DNA of 64,000 bases from Micromussa lordhowensis (Eukaryota > Cnidaria > Anthozoa > Scleractinia > Lobophylliidae). The translations under genes and the position numbers were made by a program. Of this stretch, positions 43,205 through 54,207 are shown piece by piece. The notes under the pieces are model-generated. The model was not told the origin of the DNA, did no database searches, and worked only from the letters and a program-made list of their open reading frames with translations. The stretch covers positions 6,490,594 to 6,554,593 of the forward strand of contig OZ026597.1 of the NCBI GenBank assembly GCA_964020085.1, read 5' to 3'. Each line of letters starts with the position of its first letter. The first letter of the stretch is position 1.

Positions 43205-43901
43205 GGCGGCCCAGACGTTGAATATGATTAATATGTGACATAATGCTGTTGGCGATTACGTTACAATTTTAGCCGTTTATAAGACAATGATGAGAATGCT
43301 TCGAAAATTGCTCAAAGTGCTACGAATAGAAAATAATTTAATGATAATTAGAAAATGATATAATGGTGTGGTTGCTAAGCTAGAATTCAAATCCTGTGCC
43401 CAAGATAACTGGTTACGCTTCGAGACAGGGCAGAAATTGAAAGCTAGAGTTGGGAAACCAGCGATTCTCGGGTATTTAAGATAAACCTTGGAACCTCAAG
43501 AGAAAGCGAATAGAAAGAAGACTGAGTTATCAACGGCTACCATGAGGCAATTTTGGCAAGATTAGACCATTTTTGTGGAATTTACCGAGCTTTGAGTTTC
43601 GGCTGTTTGGCGAGTGATCGCCAGCGAGTTGCCAGCCTTTGGTTTTTCTTTAGGGGAAGCAAACTGCCAAAAAGTAAAACTTGCCGAAATGGCTCTAAAC
43701 AGCCTCCAGGAACTCAGAAACATAAAAAAAAGCAATGCAAACATAAGGTAAGCCACTTTTATTAAATTATTTTCTATTCATAGCACTTAGAGCAATTTTC
43801 GAAGCATTCTCTTACATTGTCTTATAAACGGCTAAAATTGTAACGAAAATCGCCAACAGCATTATGTAACATATTAATCATTCAACATCTGGGCCACCAA
43901 A
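43205..43901. mobile_element. 0.7-kb TIR element (possibly hAT-like)
   Basis: Inverted termini of about 140 bp. The left starts near GGCGGCCCAGACGTTGAAT and the right ends with ATTCAACATCTGGGCCACC. Copy A lacks it: 19001-19020 reads AAAACTGGCAC without interruption. The preceding CA gives CAGGCGGCCC, a hAT-like start. The exact target duplication cannot be fixed by eye. Interior open frames look non-coding. Confidence 0.75.
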
Positions 43902-45334
43902 CTGGCACTAAAGTCTTAATTGAAATCATCATAATGGTGTCAGCAAAAATCGGAGTGTTCTTACAACTTTGGTTTGAATAAAGATTACAAATAACACTAA
44001 TTCCAGGGCTCCTAAATACATGTGCTAATGAACATAGATTTTCCATTCTGACAGCTAATATTTGAAATTCAGTCCCCAAATTGGCAACTTTTGTGTTGCA
44101 AGAGATTAAAATAAAGTTAGACTGAAAATCAGTATAACCATTAAGACTTCTGGTGTGTTATTTCACAAAATTGGCACAAACTCTATTGAAACTCAATGAC
44201 GTGAAATGTGAAATAGCTGCCAACTTGAATTTTGTGGTTAAATAATACAGGTACTCTGTGTATTGTAGTTGAGGTGTCACTTTCACTACAAAGATAGACA
44301 ATCCAAACTACAGAAGCAAAAATTCAACCCACAAGTTTTTGGTATGCTTTTTGTGTCACTGTGGTTCCATTAATTTGTTTCTGATACATTGGCTTGGATT
44401 TGAGTTGTAAGAAAATTTGTTATTGAAGTCGGCAAAAAAAGTGTTTAGAAGGTAATCGAAACTGTCTGCTCAAACAGCTAACGGCTGTTACTGCTTGAAC
44501 ATGATTGGATGAGAACACAAACAAACTTGGTTGAAAACTTTCAGGAGGCCTTGGTTGATGTCATTTCATTGTAATTACTTGGTCACATAATTGTACCTCG
44601 GTGATGGGAGTAAAAGAGACTAGATTCTTGTGATTAAAATTAGTGAAAAGAACTGAACATGTGGGTATGCAAACATCAGAAAATAGCTTCCATAACTCCA
44701 ACAAAGTCAGTGATTGATCTAGGTTATTTATCTTGAAAAAACTCTGAATGACTTCCCATTTCAATTTCATAACTAATGAGGACACAGATATAATATTTAG
44801 AGAAAAATTTGGGCTTCAATGTAAACTTGAATTGATTTACTAGGAGGTGATATAATTTTGCCCATTTTAAAGAGTCTCCATAAAAGCCAGGTTACCCAGC
44901 TGAGGAGCCATGTCTTTCATTTCCAAATACAACAAAAATATTTGATTCCATTTCCTTGCTTACATAGGGCAACCCACCAAACAAAGTTAGGTCACTATGA
45001 TTTATTTTGCATGCTTATGCTACATATACATAGAGAAGTAATAAATAAAAGGTGTCAATCTATTAATAATCAGTAGAATTCTACTAGTATACTAATGCAA
45101 ATGCTGTAATCAAATTGGCTGAGACATTGCACACTATCAGCCATTATACGTTACTAAATTTTCTCCGATTCTTATTGGTTTAAATTGATCACGTGATGCG
45201 ATAGTGTTCATCCGCGGAGAGACTTTATCAGCCCATAGTGCCCGTCCATGTGAGTTAACTCTCTAACGCGTGAAGTTTACTACTAAGACCAGAAATAATT
45301 GGAATCGTTAATTAAGAGAAATTTCTAAAACAAT

Positions 45335-45425
45335 TAAATTATGAGCTTGAGATTTCTATGAGGCCTTTGGCCTCATCAACTATCACCTCATAGAAATCTT
45401 GAGAGCTCATAATCTAATTGTTAAA
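45335..45425. repeat. Inverted repeat present in copy B, absent from copy A
   Basis: GAGATTTCTATGAGG pairs with CCTCATAGAAATCTT, extended outward by ATTATGAGCTT / GAGCTCATAAT. Copy A (about 25490-25520) has only the right outer portion. Confidence 0.6.
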
Positions 45426-46028
45426 TAGTACATTTTTAAGTGACCTTCCTTGCACAGGTTCCGTGCGCAAACTGCTGAGATACAGTAAGCCCATGGCTTT
45501 CCTAGGTTCATTATTCTTATTTGAAGACTTGTTTTTATGTAAGTTTACCATTTGTTTTTTTAATTTTGTAACGTCAGTTTAGCAGGGTAAGAAAACGTGA
45601 CCAAGTGGATTGGTTATTTGATGGGTTCACAAATCTATAAATGTACAGGATGAACAAGTACGAAAGTATTTGTAATCCTTGGGCGATGCGTGACACTTAT
45701 ATTCAAAAGAAAATAAAAATTACTGATGGCATAGAAATATGCAAAAGTGTCAAATTGTGAAACATCACTAAACGTTTTGGTCATAGTCATGGCCTCAAGG
45801 AACAAAAATGTTAGATCCTTTGTATCTTCTGTATAAATTTGTGTTTTAAGTGTGTTAGGATGCAGTGACATCCCATACCTCCAACATTAAGGACATTCGC
45901 ACCCATTGCTTCTATGCATCTTAACTGCGCTCAAAATTTATGTTACAACATCACCCCTCCTCATACATCAAGCATGCACGCTAAGAAAGAAATATAAGCT
46001 AGCATAGGGCTTAGTACTGATAACTATT

Positions 46029-46468
46029 CGCTACTTGCACATGACCCATAATCCCTTGCGTTTTGGGGGGTAACCAGTAGAAGAAATGTATGGTATCATG
46101 ACAAAAATTAGTTCGGTGAGCTCGCAAAACCAGCTACTAATGCTTAAAAATGCACCAGAATTTACCAAAATCATGATAGGAGAAATTTGTACTAGTTTAT
46201 AACTAAATGTAGAGAAATTTTTTTTTTGACCATACATCGTCTGTAAAATTACAAGACGATGTATGGACAAAAAAAAAAAATTCTCTACATTTAGTTATAA
46301 ACTAGTACAAATTTCTCCTATCATGATTTTGGTAAATTCTGGTGCATTTTTAAGTATTAGTAGCTGGTTTTGCGAGCTCACCGAACTAATTTTTGTCATG
46401 ATACCATACATTTCTTCTACTGGTTACCCCCCAAAACGCAAGGGATTATGGGTTATGTGCAAGTGGCG
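46029..46468. mobile_element. 440-bp near-perfect palindrome (foldback MITE)
   Basis: Two arms of about 215 bp, nearly identical in inverted orientation, meet in a short loop near 46235-46250 (CATCGTCTGTAAAATTACAAGACGATG). The element starts CGCTACTTGCACAT and ends ATGTGCAAGTGGCG. Copy A has the empty site at 28921-28935 (TAACTATTGGTGATA), so this is an insertion of the whole palindrome. The target duplication is probably 3-4 bp (ATT). Because the arms mirror each other, the same 79-80-codon open frame occurs on both strands. It is a by-product. Confidence 0.85.
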
Positions 46469-46696
46469 AATTGCTGATATTTGTAAACTAAAATCACCTT
46501 TTTAAAAATAGTGAAAGCTTCTACAAAGGCATGGTCTTCAATGCGTCCTATCTTGAAAGCAAGTACAGTGACCCCCCTATTTGTTGTTATTTTGGTAAGA
46601 CTAGACCTCTATATAGTTTAAGCTTCTTAATCTCAGTTTTTTATACATAGTAAGAGATTTTAATAACTTAAAGTACTTGTCCTTTTCTTTTGACAG

Positions 46697-48000
46697 ACAA
46701 ATGCAAGCATTGCGTCCAACTCTTTAACCCGTTATCAGATTGCATGGAGCATGAACAAACTCGTACAGGAATGAAGTCATTTTCATGCAAGCATTGTGAA
46801 AAGAGTTTCAGCGCCATTTCAAGTTGGAAGCGACATGGACGAACTCACACAGGAGAGAAGCCATATACATGCAAGCATTGTAAAAAGTGCTTTCGGTATT
46901 CATCAAACTGCAGGAAACATGAACGAACTCACACAGGCGAGAAGCCATATACATGCAAGCATTGTAAAAAGTGCTTTTGGTATTCATCAAACTGCAGGAA
47001 ACATGAACGAACTCACACAGGCGAGAAGCCATATACATGCAAGCATTGTAAAAAGTGCTTTAGCCAGTCATCAAACTGCAAGGAACATGAACGAACTCAC
47101 ACAGGAGAGAAGCCATATACATGCAAGCATTGTAAAAAGTGCTTTAGCCAGTCATCACATTGCAAGGAACATGAACGAACTCACACAGGAGAGAAGCCAT
47201 ATACATGCAAGCATTGTAAAAAGTGCTTTAGCCAGTCATCAATCTGCAAGCGTCATGAACGAACTCACACAGGAGAGAAGCCATATACATGCAAGCATTG
47301 TAAAAAGTGCTTTAGCCAGTCATCAATCTGCAAGCGTCATGAACGAACTCACACAGGAGAGAAGCCATATACATGCAAGCATTGTAAAAAGTGCTTTAGC
47401 CAGTCATCAATCTGCAAGCGTCATGAACGAACTCACACAGGAGAGAAGCCATATACATGCAAGCATTGTAAAAAGTGCTTTAGCCAGTCATCAATCTGCA
47501 AGCGTCATGAACGAACTCACACAGGAGAGAAGCCATATACATGCAAGCATTGTAAAAAGTGCTTTAGCTGGTCATCAAACTGCAAGCGACATGAACGAAC
47601 TCACACAGGAGAGAAGCCATATACATGCAAGCATTGTAAAAAGTGCTTTAGGTATTCATCAAACAACAAGGAATTTGAACGAACTCACACAGGAGAGAGG
47701 CTGTATCCATGCAAGCATTGTAAAAAGTTCTTTACTGACTTATCAAGCTTCAAGCGAGCTCCAGGACGCCAGCATGCCAGCTCTTTCAAACAGAAGCAAC
47801 ATGATCAGTGCTTCAAACCAAGAAGGGACCTTCAGGAGCCAACTGCAACTCTTGGTGGCAAGAAATCTTGTATGCTGTCTTCTTTGACAGAAGAAAATTC
47901 AAGCCAAGTTGAAAGCCTTACCTGTTGGATTTGTCTTAAGGAATTTAGTAGCGAGGCATGTGTCATCCAACATTACGACGAACATACGAGACAAAAGTGA
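46697..48000 (+). CDS. C2H2 zinc-finger protein, copy B (main coding exon)
   Basis: Exon start from acceptor TTTTGACAG (46696), entered in phase 1, open to TGA at 47998-48000: about 434 residues here, with the first exon(s) unidentified. Order: a degenerate first finger (CKHC...CMEHEQTR, last His replaced by Arg), one finger without extra cysteines, nine fingers with the C-x2-C-x2-C-F-x5-C-x2-H-x3-H pattern, two degenerate fingers ([18 protein letters not shown]), a basic spacer, and a final finger CWICLKEF...HYDEH. Linkers are TGEKPYT. Four consecutive fingers (QSSICKRH) are identical. Expected role: sequence-specific DNA binding in the nucleus. No KRAB, BTB or SET domain is visible. This is the least damaged of the three paralogues. 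Confidence 0.85.
47225..47560 (+). repeat. Four identical 84-bp finger repeats
   Basis: Four successive units encoding the finger QSSICKRH are identical at nucleotide level over 84 bp each, by eye. The flanking fingers differ only at a few specificity codons. Confidence 0.85.
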
Positions 48001-48990
48001 TGCTTATACATAAACATCAGTCTAAGGTTTAAATACCCCTCTTATTTTTCTACTAGTCATCTTTAGTGTAAATGTTGAACTCATCGGAACAAGTTTTGTG
48101 TAATTGATTCTTTCATTCATTCCTGAAATTGCGTTGATTAGTTTTTTAAATTTCCATGTGGTTTATTTTTAATTAGTTTTGGAATGTTAGTTTTGTAAAC
48201 AAACATCATTGTATAAGGACAACCATTGCTATAGTTAGTGAGTATTGACTTGTCATGTCATATTGTCCTCATTGAGTTATTGTTAAGAGGATTCTCATGT
48301 ACCCAAATGTCCTACGAAAACTTTGTCATAAAGTTAAGTAGTTTGGTTGGTTTTTACTTTGTGTTGAGTAAAGTAAGAAGTGTAGGAAGAAATCTTTCAA
48401 GAGCAACTGTTTGACCTGTTACAAGACTGTTATTTGTAAGCAGTTATTTGCAAGTCAGGTGGTGGGTTTCAGCCAATGAAACTAAAGAAAAAATTATCAA
48501 ATGATAATGACCATTTTCATTCAACAATTTTTCCCTACTTTTCAGTGACCAAGAGACCTTCAAATAACTGTTTACAAATAATGGTCTGCTCATGTGTAAT
48601 ATCGTCTAAATGTGGTTTGCTGCAAATAATATTCTGCCCATACAAATTTGAAACCACTTTTTTTGCGAAAATAGCAGAATCCTTCCCTGAGCTGCAAGAG
48701 TGTTATTTGACATCTTAAGTTGATGAAAACAAACTCTGTGATGGAATGATAAAACAACTGTTGTACCCGGTTATTGCAAGCTATGGTGATTAGTCAATGT
48801 CTCGCAGGTCAATTGGTTGCCTCAGCCTTGGGCTTTGACAAACAATTCATTTGCTGGCCACTTACAAATCACCATATTTTGCAAGCCTTTGAGCTGTAAA
48901 TAAATGGTTAATGCAGGTCATTATTCCTTCTATGGCACCTTTGCTCTTCATAGCAAATAGTTATAAAAGCAAATACCAAATGTTAATAAT
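48001..48990 (+). other. 3' flank of zinc-finger gene B
   Basis: Colinear with 30258-31160. AAATAAATGG near 48898 may hold the poly(A) signal. No additional gene. Confidence 0.5.
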
Positions 48991-51353
48991 AAACTTACAA
49001 AAGAAATAAATTCACCCATAAAAATACAAAGCACTTTCTCTTTCATGAGAACTGTTTTCCTAAGCGTCTTTCGTTCACCTCCGAGTGGTTGAGCGATCAC
49101 TATCGAATTCAGCATTCTCAAGATCGCGTAAGTGGTGATGAAGAAATATAGAGAAGAACAAAATGTGCTCAGGAAACGATGCTTAAACAATGCTTAAACC
49201 TGTTCTGCATCTGATAACCTACTAAATTTATCAAAAATCACACAGTGCGAGGAAATTACACTTTATCTACAGAAGATCGTCTGTAGCTGAATGTTATTTG
49301 AAAGTTATTTACCTATTAAATGCATCTCTAACAAAAAGCATGTACATGTATGGTTTAATAAACAGATTAACACAGCTGCTCCGCAGTTAGTTGTTTACCA
49401 ATCAGAGGTCAGAATGGCCCTTGGGCAAGCTTTACATAACAGGCGGAAGTATCAGAATGACCTAAAGATTGGAAAGAGAACAACGAAGAGCAGGTAGTTA
49501 ACTGTAGGTTGTACACCTCCTGATATTTGGTAATATTAAACAGTTCAAAGATAAGTGTGGTTCAATAGCTTAAGTGGAGTGGACTTTTCTGTTTGACATT
49601 TGCACTTAAACGACTGTCTCCATTTCCTCCAAGTGGGCAAGTAATTCATTTCAATTCAAGGCAAGTGAAAAGGTTGACAAAATTACTGCCATTTTTTTAA
49701 ACAACAACCTCTAAAAGGTATTTCAGGTATTGCACTCTGACATGTTAACTGTATGAAATCTCGGCCAATACTTCTTCGAAACAGACCGCATGTAGTTGCC
49801 AACCATAATATTTTTTTCATTATCCTTGCCTTGGCTTTGTATTATTGCCATTCCAGGAAACAATGCAATGAGGTTGAAACCAGTACTGTGACCACAGAAA
49901 GTTGCTTATAAGAAATGTGCAGACAGGAGATCACAGTAAGAGGACAGACCTCAAGGGCAGCTGGTAATGAAAATTTTGTCTTGCTATACACAATGTTCAA
50001 ATGGAACAGGAAGTGACAACTCTAAGAAGGCCTGTTATGGGAGGAAAACAAAAAAAAATTGGCGATCTGGGGATTTTTCAAGGAGTTGAAAGAGTCCGGA
50101 ATTCTCAGGGAAACATGATGAGACAATGATCATAGTTAAAAGTTCTGGAGGTTTGAAATACTTGTGAGGATTTCTGGACAAAATGGGATGATATTCCAAA
50201 TGTTTAAGTAGACCTTCATTATAGTGTTACACTGTATAGTGTGTTGCTCAAACATATGTTGAGTTGTCATCACCTCCCTTCCCCTACCCACTCAATGGGC
50301 GTTAGGTATTTTACTCAAAACTGAACTTTGTCAGAAACGCTCCAAATTTCGCTTGCAGTTTTGTTTACGTGTGTCAAACAATGTTCTGTATGTTTTCTTG
50401 CTGAAGTTTGCTTCGTTTTCGAAATATTACGTATGCGAAAAAACACATTTTTCTAAGGGCATCCTCTGGGTACCTTTTGTTGAATGAAAAACAAAAGAAG
50501 CCTTTAGTTTTGCTAAACCATGAGGTCACTGCAATACATCGATTTCTCACTGCTGCTTTCCTTTTGATCTGATACGGTCTCAACAGCTGCGGCACTGTGC
50601 TTCTCAGCAACATCTACTCCTTGAACTTAAGTAGATTTGCCTGTTAATGTTCTGCTTTGTAGATTGCATAGGCTTGTTAGCAAGCTCGGATTTATCGGAC
50701 AAAGTATAACTACTCCAGACTCCAACCTTCCGTCTGTATTAAAAAACCGGCTATGATTCAAACATACCTTCCCAAGAATCCGATACTTGCAAAACAAAGG
50801 CGGCAGATCGCAAAATGACCTTATTTTCATGTGAATAATTCCCTGAGTTCTTCGGTTCAAAGGAATAAATCGTGCTGGACATCCTCCCACATAAGAAGAT
50901 GGCATTAAGTGATGACGCCATTACGTCATCGCTTAAAAGGGTAAAATTTTGAGTCCCAGAACGGAGTCAAACCCATTACCTTCCTAACAATGCTTAGATG
51001 TCAAACCACTGAGATACAGTAGGCTCATGGGCAGCTTGGTTATTTGCTACAGTAGGATCATTTTTGTTGTTTGAAAACTTATTTTTTAAATGGTCATTGC
51101 ATTTCCAGTTAATCTTTTCTTTAACGTTACTCCATACTAGCTGAGGATAAGAACTTGTAAGAACAAGTACACTTAGAAGAAATTTGATGGGTTCAGAAAT
51201 CTATTGTTTGCAAAACATTCACACATATGGCTAACATATCCTTACAAGAATGGGGTTTTATTAATTAAGTGTGTCATGATGTAACTTCATCTCAAAAATC
51301 AACAGCTGTCTACCCTGGTTTCAATGTAAAATGTATTTTTTTCTTTTTTGTAG
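48991..51353. other. Region between zinc-finger genes B and C
   Basis: No firm gene. A possible exon at about 49378-49493 lies between an acceptor-like CTGCTCCGCAG and a donor-like AGCAG|GTAGTT and reads LVVYQSEVRMALGQALHNRR; I do not recognise it. From about 51000 the sequence resembles the 5' flanks of copies A and B (GAGATACAGTA.GCTCATGG), so unit C belongs to the same duplication family at greater divergence. Confidence 0.35.
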
Positions 51354-51784
51354 GCAAATGCAAGCACTTTGGTCAAATTTTTAACCAGTTATCAGCTTCC
51401 AAAGAGCATGAGCAAAGTCACACAGGAATGAAGTCATATACATGCAAGTATTGTGAAAAGTGCTTTAGCAAACTACAAGCTCATCAAACAAACAAGCGAC
51501 ATGAACAAACTCACTTAGGAGAGAAGCCATATACATGCAAGCATTGTACAAGGTGCTTTAGTTACTTATCAAACTGTAAGCAACATGAACGAACTCACAC
51601 AGGAGAGACGCCATATACATGCAAGCATTGTAAAAAGTGCTTTAGCCAGTCATCACATTGCAAGCAACATAAACGAACTCACACAGGAGAGAAGCCATAT
51701 ACATGCAAGCATTGTAAAAAGTGCTTTAGTCAGTCACCAAGCTACAAGAAACACGAAAAGAGGCACACAAGAGCCAGCTCTTGA
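51354..51784 (+). CDS. C2H2 zinc-finger protein, copy C (shortened)
   Basis: The exon starts after acceptor TTTTTTGTAG (51353) in the same phase as copy B and ends at TGA 51782-51784, about 143 residues. Fingers: a degenerate first (CKHFGQIF, second Cys lost), one irregular finger with a longer spacing (KLQAHQTNKRHEQTH), then three fingers with TGE(K/T)PYT linkers, the last ending KKHEKRH. Extra cysteines are present in most. The stop falls where copies A and B read SSFKQKQ, and the remaining C-terminal region continues open in the same frame behind it. The gene is probably decaying or encodes a shortened protein. Confidence 0.7.
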
Positions 51785-51997
51785 AAACAAAAGGAACATG
51801 ATCATTGCTTAAAACCAAGAAGAGACCTTCAGGAGCAAACTGCAACTCTCGGTGGCAAGAAGTCTTGTATGCTGTCTTCTATAACTGAAGAAAATTCAAG
51901 CCAAGTTGAAAGCCTGACCTGTTGGATTAGTCTTAAGGAATTTAGTAGCGAGGCATGTGTCATCAAGCATTACGACGAACATATGAGATCGAAGTGA
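51785..51997 (+). pseudogene. Untranslated remnant of the zinc-finger C-terminal region (copy C)
   Basis: Directly after the premature TGA the same frame stays open to a TGA at 51995-51997, matching the spacer ([17 protein letters not shown]) and last finger of copies A and B. That last finger has lost its second cysteine (CWISLKEF instead of CWICLKEF). Confidence 0.75.
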
Positions 51998-53423
51998 CGC
52001 TTATACATAAACATCAGTCTAAGGTGTAGATATCCCTCTTATTTTTCTACTAGTCATGTTTAGTGTTAATATTGAACTCACTGCTGAAAGGGTGTCGATT
52101 AGTTTTTTTTTTAAGTTTTTAAATATAATATCCAGATAATACTTGTAACTTTTTATCTAGCCACTACGAGATGGCTAGACATGATGGCACCCAATTAATA
52201 TTTATGTATTACTTCTCATTATTATTATATATGTAATCCAATCCAAAAACAGAAGTGTTGTCGTTAAGTCAATCATACAAAGAAACTGTCTTGCAGAAGT
52301 TTAGTTCCATTGTTCAAACATTCAAGGTACAGAAATGATTTATTTAATTACAGAACATACATGGAAACACTATTCAAATGAAGATTTTGCACGTAATTGC
52401 CAAATATTTCTCAGTTGGTACTGATTCTTACTCTAGCCAAATTCGTAATTAGCCAAACAGAAGCCATGTCCATTGTCCTGATAACCAGCAATTCCAAGTT
52501 TTTGACCTAATGAAATAAGCTTTTTGTGTGGAGCTGTGTGGGTAATATATTAAGCTCGCATTTAGATATTGACTCTTTATTCAGTACTAAACTGGTGGGC
52601 GCTCTTCATTTGCGCAATGTTTGTTAATAGTTCTGAAACTTGTTGTTTTTTGAAATGGAGCTGAAAGTTTCCAGATTTCTGGAATTTCGGTAGTAAGCTT
52701 TGTCAGCATATCAGCCTCGTTTGGCTTATTTGTAATTATTTTTGTAACGCTAGTTTTCTAAACAAACGTCATTGTATTGGGACAAGCGTTACTACAGTAA
52801 GTAACTATTGACTCGTCATTTCACTTTGTGTTCACATTATTGTGTAGACGTTTCTCATGTACCAGAATGTCCAAGAAATAATCCATCACTAAAGTTGTGT
52901 TAAGTAGTTTTGTTTGTGCTAAGTAGTTTACTTTGTGTTTAGTATAGTTATATAATTCTTTGTAAGAAGTGTATTTAGAAATGTCTCAAGCACAACTGAA
53001 TGACCGTTACAAGACCATTATTTGAAAGCAGTTGTTTGCAGGTCACATGGTGTGCTCTCGGCATTAAAAAGAAAAAAAATGCATCAAAATATTATGACCT
53101 TTATCATTCGATGCATATTTTCTTCCTTCAATGGCTTACAGCCCGCCACATGACCTGCAAATAACTGCCTAACTGCCTTGGCGATCGAATGTTAAAACAA
53201 TTTTCAGACATTTGTCTCAAACTATGGTGATTTGTCAGTGTCTCGCAGTTCAATTATTTGCCTCGGCATTCGGTTTCGGCAAACAATTCATTTTGCTCAA
53301 CTTTGTCCGATAATTGTTAATGAGTAGTGTGCGGTCATTACGTCTCTATTCCTCTTGTCTCCTCTACTCTCGAGATAACGAATAAGTAAAATAGTAACAA
53401 AAGCACATACCAAATGATTTGGT
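51998..53423. other. Flank of zinc-finger gene C, no gene
   Basis: Partly resembles the 3' flanks of copies A and B (e.g. TTTGCAGGTCA..TGGTG near 53035 and GGTGATT.GTCA near 53226). No other gene seen. Confidence 0.4.
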
Positions 53424-53500
53424 TTTATCAACTGAGTTGATAATGTGAATTGGCCACCGTAAAGAGATTCGAAAGCTGACGTCTCGAGCGTTATGCATAT
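53424..53500 (-). repeat. Penelope-associated dispersed repeat, copy 3 (partial)
   Basis: The minus strand carries AACGCTCGAGACGTCAGC and the GGTGGCCAATTCACATTATCAAC block. GAAAC of the hammerhead core is changed to GAGAC and the CTGACGA box is missing. Confidence 0.5.
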
Positions 53501-53639
53501 GTGAATGTTAAGCCCCAGGACGGGGGCGGGCAGACCCAGGGGAATTTGACATTTTCATGGAAGCCAGAGTCAAATTTCCCACCCCAGGTTCCTGCTGAAT
53601 GTCAAATTCTCGCCCTTAGGTTAACTTATTCCATGAGAG

Positions 53640-54056
53640 TCAGGTCTTGGCAATATAAAGGATAGATAATAAGTCGACCTCCTCCATGTCAAGGTAATCG
53701 CCCCACTCCTCATTAAAGCTTTGCAACACTATTGTTTCTTCGCTATCAATATCAAATTCCTTTTTGACAACTGATGGGAATGTGTCACCGAGGACGAGGA
53801 CTTTTCGTCGCTCACCGTATTGAACAAGATCCTTAAAATAGAGCAAAAAAAAAGCATTAATATTAATCAGCTTTTGTAGTCAATCAAGTATACACAATTC
53901 GAGTAAAAACTCCATAAATATACAAAAAGCAATTCACGAAAAACAAAACAAATGAAGACCCTTCTGTTTGTAAACACACAAGCGAGGACTAAAAGAAATG
54001 ATGGCCTATATTTATGGGAAAATAAAAACAGATTCACTTACCTTTCTTCCGCTCAT
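53640..54056 (-). CDS. Small two-exon gene, 69-residue acidic protein with ubiquitin-like character
   Basis: Exon 1 54056-54042 (MSGRK, donor AAG|GTAAGTG) and exon 2 53831-53640 (acceptor CTATTTTAAG, stop TGA at 53640-53642) join in phase 0. The protein starts MSGRKDLVQYGERRKVLVLG and has acidic EEWGDYLDMEEVD near its end. The pattern of a beta-hairpin start, a SVVKKEFDID helix and an LQSFNEEWGDY strand recalls PB1/DCX-like domains at the N-terminus of several cnidarian multi-gene families; this is from memory and inferential. The reading could also be a fragment of a longer gene, since the final residues (LLSILYIAKT) diverge from what I would expect. Confidence 0.55.
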
Positions 54057-54112
54057 GTGAGATTTCCTACTCAGCAGAAGGCTCTCTGATCCAAATTCCC
54101 GCGGGTAGCCCA

Positions 54113-54127
54113 CCCCCCCCCCCCCCC
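54113..54127. repeat. Poly-C run (15)
   Basis: Uninterrupted C homopolymer upstream of the small gene. Confidence 0.9.
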
Positions 54128-54207
54128 TACCCTGGGGTTTAACATTGATAGGTGCATTCGCCCTTCGTCGGAGTTAATCGAGGAATTGTGGGTTGTCTGT
54201 GGTTTAC

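Larger units (their letters stand above)
41076..48990. repeat. Segmental duplication copy B (contains zinc-finger gene B)
   Basis: Colinear with copy A from ACAAAATGAAGACCCTGT to beyond the zinc-finger 3' flank. It lacks the four copy-A insertions and has its own insertions (43205-43901, 46029-46468) and a hairpin missing from A (about 45335-45425). Confidence 0.85.

Noticed and set aside
46031..46505. Identical 79-80-codon open frames on opposite strands
   Set aside because: They are mirror images produced by the 440-bp palindrome and have no splice or start support.
46796..47887. 363-codon second frame across zinc-finger gene B ([20 protein letters not shown] repeats), and the similar one at 29428-30144
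   Set aside because: The 84-bp finger unit is a multiple of three, so any frame lacking a stop in one unit stays open throughout. The product is a shadow of the finger codons.
50370..50905. Minus-strand frame beginning MPSSYVGGCPARF, reminiscent of a THAP domain start
   Set aside because: The first zinc ligand is missing and the later conserved THAP residues cannot be followed in one frame. Two exon-like stretches here remain unproven.
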